Of a stretch of 64,000 bases of DNA, positions 25,839 to 36,033 are shown piece by piece; the stretch's first letter is position 1; each line of letters starts with the position of its first letter. The stretch comes from Eretmocerus hayati. Its lineage: Eukaryota > Arthropoda > Insecta > Hymenoptera > Aphelinidae. The position numbers were made by a program, and so were the translations under genes. The DNA is taken from assembly GCA_029851415.1 (NCBI GenBank), contig CM056742.1, positions 150,665,121 to 150,729,120 of the forward strand, in the 5' to 3' direction. The notes beneath the pieces are model-generated. The model saw only the letters and a list, made by a program, of their open reading frames with translations, was not told the origin of the DNA and ran no database searches.

Positions 25839-26689
25839 GAGTCTACATAGACGCGCTCACCGGGAGTGCGCGCGCTCTCTCCGCTCGCACTCTCCACCCA
25901 AACACCGGAGTAGGTACCGAAAATGGGATTTACAAATCTTTTGACGAGTGTTCCCTCTCAATCGGAGTATCAGCACGGATTTGTGAGATGACAAACGGCC
26001 AGTTTATCGCGTCAATCAACCAAAGAATTGATTTGCATCAAATAGAGATCGAAAAGTGAGAGACTTGGATGTCAATCGTTGTGCCTAATATCACCAGACC
26101 CCCCAACTTCTCAGGTTCCTTATACTCGTGGCTTATTCAACAATATTCAACATTATTTTGGGTTTGCATTAAGACTTTTCCCAGAAACTGTGAAATAAGT
26201 CAAGGTGTGCGGAGTTCTGGTTAAGAAGAATCGCGCTATTCCATGTATACCAAAGATCAAATTTGTGTTACAAGAGTCACTCCGCAAATTTTGGGCTAAA
26301 TCTTGGGTGTTCTTAAGCAGGATTTCATACACTTTAGCTCATTATTCAGCTTCTGGAATGAATACCGATGTATAACCAAGGTGATGCTGAATATCGCTGA
26401 ATGGTTCACAAGTTGGAGACTTGATGAAAAGTTGAGGGATGCTCAGATGAGACACAACCACGCCTCTCATTTTTCGATCTCTATCCGATGCAGATGAATT
26501 TTTTGGTCAATCTACGTAAAAGACTGGCCGTTTTTCATCACACAAACTCGCGCTGATACTCCGATTGAGAGGGAACACTCGTCAAACGATTTTCAAATGC
26601 CACTTTCGGTACCTATAATCCAGTGTTTGGGTGGAGAGTGCAAGCGGAGAGAGCGCGCGCGCTCCGAGTGAGCGCGTCTATGTAGACTC
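25839..26689. mobile_element. Non-autonomous element with long terminal inverted repeats (851 bp)
   Basis: The ends are inverted copies beginning with the identical GAGTCTACATAGACGCGCTC. Homology continues inward for about 230 bp on each side, to about 26075 on the left and from about 26455 on the right. It includes GCGCGCGCTCTCTCCGC, ACGAGTGTTCCCTCTCAATC and GGAGTATCAGC. The middle has no long ORF. I could not define a target duplication directly at the ends. A 16-bp direct repeat (TGGCCTAGTATCTGAT) lies further out at 25720-25735 and 26751-26766. Confidence 0.8.
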
Positions 26690-28659
26690 GGCCCTAATAA
26701 ACGAAATGCCATGAAACTTTGCATGGTACCGTGTTATAAGATTTCACAGGTGGCCTAGTATCTGATCATCACATTCAGTACCAATAAAAGCGTATAAACA
26801 ATGATACCGCTCTCAGAAACATTGGATGCAGCTGCAACCTGAAAGTACGCCGGTGCGTGTCTGGTTGCGGTTTTGCGGGGACTCCGGACTAGCCAAAACG
26901 ATTCGAGAAAAAGAAGATATATCCACTACAAATCAAATAATCTTCAAATGGAGAATTCCGTGGGTAACTATAGGGGAGAAAATTTAAGCTTTCACGAGTA
27001 GTTATCGTCTGAACTTTCCGTAGCACATTCAGATCATCTTTTTGTAGATCATGTGGACTCTTGAGATGAAGAGATCACGGACACAAGACTAGGTGTCTCC
27101 TTTGAAATTTTGGACAGGGCTCTCAGAATCTGATATCCTTGACGGAATACCTTGCAAGCTTATGTAAGGGTGAACCATAATCACCAATGCATTCAGATCA
27201 AACAGAGGATCATCGACATTTCATAGAGGTACATTTTCGATCAATACTTCAGTGAAATACAATATCCAAAATTTTTTCTTGAGTTCTTCGAAACTTCCCC
27301 TTACAGCTATTGAATTTCTCCATTAATACAAGAGCAACAAGACAGTGATGACCAATCATCGTCTATGAGCTTTCTTCTGGATTTTTGAAAGTAATCTCGA
27401 TTCTCTTGAAACTTCAATTTTCTACCGAAAATCGATTTCAAGTTCAAACATCAACTCTGAGGTTGAATTTTTACGGCCTGTCAGCTCCCGCCTCACAAAG
27501 AATTTCCTTTAAAGGAGTATTTCCTGAAAAATACCACGAGTCGTTTTCAAAAGCAACAGCTCAACCTCCATTCATTATAAGAGTCAAACTTTGTATCAAA
27601 ATTGAAAGGGTTGGGTAATGCTTCAGAAGACTTTTGCAGAACTCATGAACTCAAACGAGTCAAAAAGTAGCTAAGATAACTTTGAAAAACGTACATGGAG
27701 AACACGCTCTTATCACATCTGCGAAAAAGACGAATCACGTCGACCTCATAGACGAGCATCCTGACATAGTTGCAGTCGTTTCTTCTGACTCTTTCTTATT
27801 CCACCGACAGCAAAAGAGAAATAACTCGAGCTAAAGAGAGAAGGAGAGATTTTTTTTTTCATTCCTCATCTTTTTCGCATTGCATGTGTTCGCAGCATTC
27901 CTACTCGTGGGATGATTCTGCTCTCGTCTTGCTTCCGTGGCATCATCGCGCAGCTTTTGTGAGCGCTTCTCGCATCTCCTTCCGTTTTACTTGGGCTGCA
28001 TCTCTTTCTCGTTCCATACTTTTCTGACTTTTCTGCGAGAAGCGAGATGGAAAAGTTTCAACCGCGTACAACTCGCGTGGCGCGCGCCCCTTTGTATCGA
28101 AGCGCGAGAACCAATCTAACGGGCTCACAAAAAGAACCTGCAACTCCAACCCACACTCCTTTTTCTCGTTCTTGCGTAAGTTACGCCCGGTCTGTCTATG
28201 TATGTATAGAAAAATGAAAAAAGGCTTGGGTGTGTGAAGGGCGGTTGTAAGTGAAAATATCTTGGGCTCTCGTCGATCAAGAGTCGAGCGTTTCGAAAGG
28301 GCTGCCAGAGTTTATGACTTTGCCGCAAAGAATGCAAGAAGGATTCCGTTCTTCAATTTGGCTTCTGATTGTGTTCTGTGGCGCGTCTTTTGTTCGAGTT
28401 TTGCAGCTGTGGAATGAGCCTTGTTTACTCTTTCGTTTCCGAAATAGTTGACTTTTAGAGGTGAAAAATGCGGTTGCTATGCGGGTCTTGTTCCTGAAAA
28501 CTTTTCTCTTATGCTCAGTGTTCATGATGTAAGTCAGTCTGATTCAATTCTGATATTTTGAATCTACATTCCAAATTTGAGAATGGACTCCACGAGCTAC
28601 TCCTCACAATAGGATTATGACTGCGCAGCCATTATCCGAGCTCATGGTCATTTTACAGA

Positions 28660-29345
28660 GGTGTACCAAAGTTGCACTCTTGTACCAAAGTTACCCAATT
28701 TGACGGTATCGAAAAAAAGTTCTTTCGAATTTTTCATGTCATTGTTCTATTATATACGTAAAAACATTTTGGATCATTAATTATGGTTACAGCTTCTACA
28801 GGATTTTTTGTGCGTGAAATACTAAAAAAAAAGCAAATTGACTTTTCATGAAGCGAGAGTTTTTGAGTTTGATTTCATCGTGTTTGCCGAGTCATTCTAT
28901 ATCAAAAATATATTTTCTGCATTATTTCGATGCCTGGGTGTTTTCAAAAATTACAAAAAAAAAAAAAATATTCGCAACTTGTTCATGAGGTTCCCCGCTT
29001 CCGAGCGATTATTTCGACCTTTGCTTGCGGCTCAGGCCGAAAATCAATTGCTCAGAGGCGAGCTATACACCCTCATGAACTCGGTGCGAAATGATACCAT
29101 TTTGAGTACTGTCAACCGGGGTAACTTTGGAATAAAAATTGCATTTCTTCCTTAAACCTCACGAAACTTGTACATCCTATACCAGAGGCGCATTGTATGT
29201 GTGGTCAATCGAAAGGTTACAGTTCCAGCCATTGCTTGCAGTGATCACGAGGTCCATTTGGACATCTCTGGTTGCAGCTATAAGCGCTCAAAGTCGTGTT
29301 CCGAGTTAAACACGGACTGGGGTAACTTTGGAACAGAAATTGTTA
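28660..29345. repeat. Possible composite element bounded by CCAAAGTTACCC inverted motifs
   Basis: TACCAAAGTTACCC at about 28682 is inverted relative to GGGGTAACTTTGGAA at about 29118 and about 29319. A diverged partial copy of the motif lies at about 28664. The 100-bp hairpin repeat (28981-29080) and an A-run lie inside. Treating this as one element is inference. Confidence 0.35.
28981..29080 (+). repeat. Dispersed hairpin repeat of 100 bp, copy 2
   Basis: It begins GTTCATGAGG and ends CCTCATGAAC, a perfect 10-bp terminal inverted repeat. Internally CTTCCGAGCGAT pairs with ATTGCTCAGAGGCGAG-type sequence. It matches 10570-10666 in reverse orientation, and the homology runs on into the flanking CTCGGTGCGAAAT. 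Confidence 0.7.
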
Positions 29346-30758
29346 TCATTATCTATGAGTTAATTTAACCACCAGTAATCGAAAGCTGAGTGCCTTAGCT
29401 TTCTATTGGCCTGTTGTAGAAGTCCATTTGTTGGAATTTAACTTCTGTAATCAACGAGGTTGAACTAATAGAGCGTAATGCGATGTTTCGATTTCCAAAC
29501 CCTCATGTCGTCGAATTAATTGAGTTTAAAGATAAGAAAAGTATCTCAAATTGTGAATATCAATAAAATTAAGAAAAAAGTTTCTTAACAAAATTTTAAT
29601 CGAGTGCGTAGTTGTCGAGTTATGAGCGAGAGTAGCGTATTCAATGAGCCGCCGGGTCCGGCTCGGCGCTGTGGCCGAGCCCGATTCGCGGCCTTTGCCC
29701 CTGGCAACCTTCGAAACGCCCCGGGTAGGCTTGACAACTTAATTTTTTATCGATTCTACATACCTTACTCTTTCAGAATCCGTCGAGACCCTGAGGTATC
29801 TTTCTGACAAGTCGCATCAAAAAATTATCGATTTTGGGGCTAATTATCTCGATAACGCCCCGGCTGAGGGTGGCAACCCAAGCGGATTTGAGTTTCACTA
29901 GTCCAACATTACCTTTATCAATCATCTCCCGTATCCCGATAAGGTATCCCGATCGACAAGCATTCAGATAGCTGGACCACGGACTACTACCCTCGCTACT
30001 ACCATTTAGAACCAAAATTGGTAGGGGGGGGGTCTTCAAGTTCATTAAAAGTTGGTTTAAGAACACTATGTCTCTGGAGTGCGTCATGACTTGATCAGAG
30101 CGCTATTAAAGTGGAATATGGTCGTTTCTCCTCGAATTTTCATTGAATCAGTATCCATGGCTCTGTAGATTGGTTCTGTTTCCAAAATGACAGCAACGAG
30201 TATGACACTCAAATTATTTGACATCGTCGTTCGCAAAGTCAATCACACTATATGCTCAAAGAATCGAATTTCGTCACCAGACAATCCACTCCGTCACTTG
30301 TCTCATTGGAATCTGATGAATTTATCATATTATCCATTTCGAACTTCTCGATCGATTTCCTCTTGAATAGAGAAAAACCCAATTAATTTCTGGGTTTTCC
30401 AGCCTTGTTCATTTTTTTCAAGCTTTACGCTAGACACCACTATCCGGTGAATAGTTTAAGTGAGATAAGGAGTATAACCTGTGGCTGCACATTCAAATAT
30501 CTTCATTGTATGTACGAGATATGATCCCTCAATATGATACTCGATCAAAATCAGTCAAATAGATACCACGACGTTTACGATTCATAAATTTTGGTTTGCT
30601 TTGGACAAACACCCTCTTCATACTTTTTGATCGACCACACTCATGATGAAACAGATTCTTCAAAGCGTTGTACGGGAAATGACGTCATTATTTCAAAGGC
30701 TTCTTCCAATTTAATTGAGAACAATTCCCCAGAGAGTTACATGTCTCGACTTTTTGTC

Positions 30759-30827
30759 TATAAGAGTTGTCAATTCTGTGATATAAAATACTGAATCTTA
30801 GTCTTGCGAGTATAACAGAATCAGTTT
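30759..30827 (+). promoter_or_regulatory. Candidate core promoter of the small secreted-protein gene
   Basis: Two TATA-like boxes, TATAAG at 30759 and TATAAAA at 30782, lie upstream of the start codon at 30847. An arthropod initiator-like TCAGTTT lies at 30821. The spacing from the second TATA box to a start near 30812-30823 is roughly right. This is sequence-only support. Confidence 0.5.
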
Positions 30828-30846
30828 GACTCCTCTACAGTCAGAA

Positions 30847-30919
30847 ATGAAATCTTTGGCCATCTTGATCACGTTCGCGATCGTTTTGCTTACTGTCGAA
30901 AGCTTACCTAGACCTTATT
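30847..30919 (+). CDS. Small secreted protein, exon 1 (signal peptide)
   Basis: The ATG in CAGAAATGA opens 24 codons and one base, then a consensus donor T|GTAAGTAA at 30920. The product begins MKSLAILITFAIVLLTVES, a textbook signal peptide with a basic N-terminus, a hydrophobic core and cleavage probably after VES. LPRPY follows. The exon is in phase 1, and its last base T joins AT at 31576 to give Tyr. It is too short to appear as a long ORF. The gene is nested in the 20-kb Dscam intron on the opposite strand. I do not recognise the family. Confidence 0.7.
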
Positions 30920-31575
30920 GTAAGTAATAATTTTTTATTACACATTCAGTCAATTCTTAGGGTTGTATCCATGATGAGAGATGAGTCGGATGATTGGCGC
31001 GAACGAGGATACTTCATTCATATCCATCGAGTTGAAACAAAATCGTGATACAAGAAGTTGATGGAAACTAAGATTTTCATCACTGAAATTCTATTACTAT
31101 TATACCTAGTCACATCAATAAAAGTTGTTCATATAGTTAGTCCCACCTGGAGCTGAACATGGACAAAACAAATTCACTTCGCTCAATAAGCTCTCGGTTC
31201 TTCCTGCATTACAAAAAACGTGAATAAGTATATTTGCCTGCCGATGATGGTCAGCTTTTTATTTGACAATGATGACAATGACTCTGTGCCTCCTTTCCCA
31301 TTCTTATCTACCCAATAACCATGTATGTTGAACTTGTTGATACAAATAGAAAAAAAAAACCCACCATTTGCTGCATATGATTGTGGGAAATTAGGCATTC
31401 ATTGGTGCTTGAAAGTATAATTTGAGTATCGCTCACTTTTCTGATTACCCAAGGGCTCCAGATTTGGAATATTTGCTTGATCTTCTTGAGATCTCTTGAT
31501 TAACTCATATATTTTGTGCTGTGTTCCATATCTGGAAATTCGGGAGTTTGATGATAAATCAATTTCATTTGATAG
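30920..31575 (+). other. Intron of the small secreted-protein gene (656 bp)
   Basis: It has a GTAAGTAA donor and a TTTCATTTGATAG acceptor. The phase agrees between the two coding pieces. No other content was seen. Confidence 0.6.
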
Positions 31576-31784
31576 ATTCTTCGCATGAATATTTTCAAAA
31601 TCTGGACCAATTAATGCAAGCCCACAAACAGGGGTACGAGCAGTTGCGCAAGAGGATGCAATACTGGAAGCAACATTCCCAGTCACCAGGTAACACAGAA
31701 ACTATCGATGCAATTATGGAGAATCACAAATATTCATACAATCAAATGCAGCAGCAGCTAAAACATGCAAAGCAGCAGTTTTAA
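31576..31784 (+). CDS. Small secreted protein, exon 2 (mature chain and stop)
   Basis: It follows the acceptor ...TTTGATAG and encodes 68 residues and a TAA stop. Joined to exon 1 the protein is 93 residues, about 74 after signal removal. The mature chain has no cysteine. It is rich in Gln, His, Lys and Tyr, with a probable amphipathic helix (EYFQNLDQLMQAHKQGYEQL), a short loop with SQSPGNTE, and a second Gln-rich helix ending KHAKQQF. A helical-hairpin secreted protein is my inference, and the function is unknown. Salivary, venom, reproductive-tract or cuticular roles are all open. An AATAAA signal lies at 32070. The open frame runs further upstream of 31576, so a longer alternative cannot be fully excluded. 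Confidence 0.65.
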
Positions 31785-32069
31785 AAATCTTCGATACTTC
31801 GAATATGGTTAATTTCCATCTCAATGTTCTCCAATTTTTCAATGTAAGAGCTATTGAAATTGACCATGTTGATTGTCCATTATACGTGAGCATCTGCACT
31901 CAGCTCTTCATGAAGGGTGGAGACACTTGAGTATCATAACCGCAGTATGTGCTAAATTTTATCGAGGAGAAGTCAATGTAAGAGAGTCATATTCACATTG
32001 TAACGAATCGATCTCCGGCTCTCGAAGAGATTCACACCATGATAACGAATCGTTATACACTATGAATGA

Positions 32070-32075
32070 AATAAA
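32070..32075 (+). terminator. Poly(A) signal AATAAA, candidate for the small secreted-protein gene
   Basis: This is the first AATAAA downstream of the stop codon at 31784. Another lies at about 32163. Use is unproven. Confidence 0.4.
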
Positions 32076-35000
32076 CAGAATGTTTTCCTCATACTTTTCA
32101 TTACAGTAGACTTATTTTAGAATGATCAAACATTATACCAACACAAATCTGCCCATTAGCGAATAAACTTCAGCGGGTATTCCATTTTTATGTTCAGTGC
32201 TCAATAGATTTTTGCTATCTCAATCAAAACAGAAAAACCCATTGCAGATTATGATTGAATATACGGTGGATGAGGAGTTTGAGGAGGTCAGATTATCAAA
32301 CACGGGTCTTAGACGTTCAAATGCAAGAGTGGCACTGATTCAAAAATCCTTATTAGCCAACCGATTTCATTCTAACCTATGAAGTGACAATGTCATCACT
32401 TCACGACTACTCACTGTCATTGATAGTCAACAATCATTCATATTATAGCAGTGGAGAGCGTTCCTTATTGGAGAAAAGGCCAGTTCTTCGTTATTCGTAC
32501 TTTTATAAGACAGTCGGAGAAGAATATAGTAACCTAGAAAGACTGGTCAGTCTTTTCCCTCAATCATGGCCCAGGACGTGTTTCAAACAATGTCAATGAT
32601 TAAATGAATATCCAGCATTGGCTGATTTCTCAGATTATGATTTATCACGGAAACTATATTTCCCGAGTTTGATACGGATATTCGACCACTCTCACCAGCT
32701 GCAGCATAGTGGATGAGGTTTTCCAAAAAAAATATCTCCTGTATATCAGTGCTTGAGATGGTAAAGAAAATACTTTATTCGGAGACCCTTAATCACATCG
32801 TGAGGTAGTAGATTTCTATCAATATCTAGTTTAAATGTTGAAGTGATTGAGTTTATATGTTTGAAACCGCGATCCAATCCAAAGAGTGACGATTGAAGAC
32901 CGAAGAGATCAAGAGCGATGTCTGACTCGCGATAAAACCTCAGCGATCGGAATCGCTCTCGAGAATCAGAAAGAAGAAGCTTTCTCGTGAGCCTGGCCTT
33001 TTCTGATAGCTCCTTCTCAATGAAATCAGGAATTTGATTCGAGATGGGAAGTTGAGATACTCTGACGATGGAACGAGATAAAGTAGGAGAAAGGGCGAAA
33101 GATTGGGACGAAGAGGGGCAAAGAGATTTGAACCAAAGGGATGCAGCGTAGCAGCGCAACTTTGAAATGTAAAGGATAGATCGACATTAAGGTTACGGAA
33201 TTACTGGGGTCGATCTTGCTCTGTCTGCTCTGTTGATATAAATATTCCTTCCTGAATCACATTCACCTCAATGGATGCACTGAGCTGTGAGTATCTATGT
33301 TCCGTATTGCATACGTCATCGGGAAGTGAGACACAATAACTACAGGTCCGAATCGAAGAGAAGGTCCAACATTACCAAATTGGATGAACAAGAAATCAAG
33401 AATAACTTTAAATATTTAGAGGGATGTGTTGATAATATCCTTTTTCCAATTATCTGTATGACGGCGAAGTACTCTTTTCGATGAAATCTTCGCGAATTCA
33501 TCCTAACTCATTGACTTCTGGTTGATCAGTGAGTCTTCGGCGCACTTTAAATCCAAGGAACGAGATTCAAATTCCACTAATCTCAATGGAAAATTTGGCA
33601 AAAATATTGTCATGAGATATGATGACTACCTGGCTGACGTGCGAATCTCTACAACTTCAAAGTTTTACAGAGGACATTAAAAGATATGAGATTTGGGTAG
33701 ACTGGTAAACCAGTGCAATACTACGGTACATCCGCGAATCCTCATTAGATATGGGCACTGATAACCTCTATCGTGATTGGTTTTTGGCTATGCTCATCAA
33801 TCAAGCTCGAGTGATGTAAACAGCTCAATGCGATATGGATTCATCATAACTATAATATCATTCGATACATCTCTCGGTGGTTCTCAGCTCCTGACATAGC
33901 CGTTCACAACTACTCGATATCATGCTATTACATATTACTGCACTAACTCCCTCATCAAAACCACATAAATAGGTTTTACTTTGGATTTGACCCTCGATAA
34001 CCACGCATGGTTGAGATTTAAATCGTCGATCAGTAATCTGCGCTTGGTTTTTCGACGGAAGCGTTGCGAATTTGAAATTGAAAAAAGTTCCAATGGTTAC
34101 ACGGGCTGACTGTATAGGTGAATGAAAGGCTGACCTACTGCGGAAGCTTTACGTAGTACGAACGATCACGATTGCCTTTTAAGATATTTCACCCTCGGAG
34201 TTCTAAAGTGGCATTCATTCAGCGGGGATCTGAAAAGGAAGTAGGCAGTCGAGAATTGAGAAATCGAGGGTGAAGATGAACTTCTTCGATCGACCAAGAA
34301 CGTTTGAGCTAGATATTATATACATAGAGGGAACTTGAGATGTATTCCCTTGAAATTTAGTTGTCTGAGCTACTCTGACGGGTAAAAGATGATATTTCCA
34401 TAGTCTGGGCTAATTCTGGAGATATTGTTTGAGATCGAGCAATTTCAGACCTAATATGGCATGTGAATTAGAGACCACGAGACTTGAGATCTTATTATTT
34501 ATGTTACTATTGATACCAGATGCATTCTCATCATGTAATTGAGATTTCATAATCTGAGATGCAGTTATACGAGACCAGGAATAATGATATTCTATTGAAT
34601 CGCGCAACACTTTGACTTCGTTCCAGTCAGAATGAATCAGGAGCAAAAGCCAGGAGGACTCTTACACTTTTCTCACTCTTCACTTAGATTGGGGGCTACT
34701 GAAAGTTCATGGGAAATTTATTCGACAAGGTTTGTGACAGGTGGCTACTTATCGACTCGAGGAGAAGTTTAGAATGCCATGTCGGTCAATTTACAATGGA
34801 AATGCCGGGGACTCTATGAAGTTTTTCCATTTCTTTCAGCAGTGTAGGGTATAATTTCCACTTGAATTGGTAGAATCATTATGAAACGCTGAAGGAACTT
34901 CAACTTCTTAGATGCGCACTAGTTTAAACTGCGGATGCAGGAATAGCCTTAATTGGATGAGGCGCTACCTCGAGCAATCGCTCAATCGTATTCACGCTCA

Positions 35001-35846
35001 AATCGGCTAGATTAGCAACTTTCAGAAGGGTGGTAGAGAGTGGATTATTGGATTTCTAATTACTAATTTCGAATAACCGCAACTAATAACTGAATAGTGA
35101 TTTTTACTCTCAAGTAAGGTTGAAAAAACTCAAATCCGTTGGGGGAAAAACCTCTACTCATATCATCTGTGACAAAATTGAACCTATTGCTCATGGTTAT
35201 CACATCCAGAAATGGCCAGTCCATAGAATTCGATCGGAATCATCAGGGTGTCTACCGGAAAGAGTCCAGATTCCACAAGTTCTATTTTACAACTTTCATG
35301 TGACTCAAATTTGCAGGAGCCAGATAATTTCCTAGGAAATCATTGAATTTGACATTCTCTCAAGTTAGGGCTTAGAAGATCCAGATTTGTGCGGATAAAA
35401 TCCAAGCATTTCATCAGTTTTATCCCGGTCCAAGTGATGAAAATATTGCGGCATATTTCCGAAATTTCCAAATCTTTGAGGACGATTTAAGGATTTCGAG
35501 GCATTTAAGGAAGGGCCGCTACATATCCTGAATTATGCAAGTGAAAAACCTCGTTGAATCATTCGCAATGTAATATTACTGACTAAACTCTTTTCGACCA
35601 CCCTTCCCACCTTTCACCCCTTCCCTGGGATACCAACCCCATTCCCCTCCAAAATTAGAATAAAATCGAATTTCAAGTAGTCGTGAGATTCAGTCTGATC
35701 ATACATCGAGCTTACTACTGACCCAGCTTATGCGAATCACAATGTCGTGTTCTGGGCTCAGAGAATGTTACATGGACAATCCTGTGACTTCTACTGAATT
35801 CAACATTCAAATTCAAATTTTAGTCAGATTGATAAATTTGACTCAC

Positions 35847-36033
35847 CTGAGACCTGGCACAGCACTGACGAGCCTCTGATCCGGGCTCGTGATCCATGTA
35901 ACAAGTGGTGGCGGGCTACCGTGCGCCGAACAACTCAGCTGTGAACCCGTTGTGTTTGAAAATACTAGTGTACTCGGTGGCTCGAGTAGGAAAATCGGAC
36001 CTTGCTGACCAAACGTCGTCGCGGCATTCCAAG
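35847..36033 (-). CDS. Dscam: Dscam-family exon: N-terminus of mature protein and first half of Ig domain 1
   Basis: This 187-bp exon has an ATGTTTCAG acceptor above 36033 and a consensus CTCAG|GTGAGT donor below 35847. It enters in phase 1 (CT completes a codon) and leaves in phase 2 (AG). The 61 codons begin WNAATTFGQQGPIFLLEPP, continue with VFSNTTGSQLSCSAHGSP and VTWITS, and end SAVPGL. GPxFxxEPP, the FSNTTG block, the Ig Cys and Trp and the VPGL(R) end are all Dscam N-terminal hallmarks. The split AG+G codon gives Arg and joins the exon at 15443-15585. Phase 1 at the start suggests a separate signal-peptide exon upstream (higher coordinates), which I did not find. The frame is interrupted outside the exon, so no long ORF reveals it. 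Confidence 0.92.

Larger units (their letters stand above)
15586..35846 (-). other. Dscam intron of 20.3 kb with nested gene and repeats
   Basis: The intron separates the two Ig1 exons. It contains a TTAA-flanked MITE (15667-15833), foldbacks (16178-17615, 25839-26689), a GC-rich island (21055-21660), several short repeats, and a nested plus-strand gene for a small secreted protein (30847-31784). CpG-rich patches near 22950-23120, 24380-24460 and 28040-28110 could be regulatory, but I cannot support a promoter there. From 32100 to 35840 I see nothing recognisable. Confidence 0.75.

Noticed and set aside
32798..32815. TGAGGTAGTAGA, similar to the let-7 seed region
   Set aside because: The match stops after about 11 bases and there is no complementary arm nearby to form a precursor hairpin.
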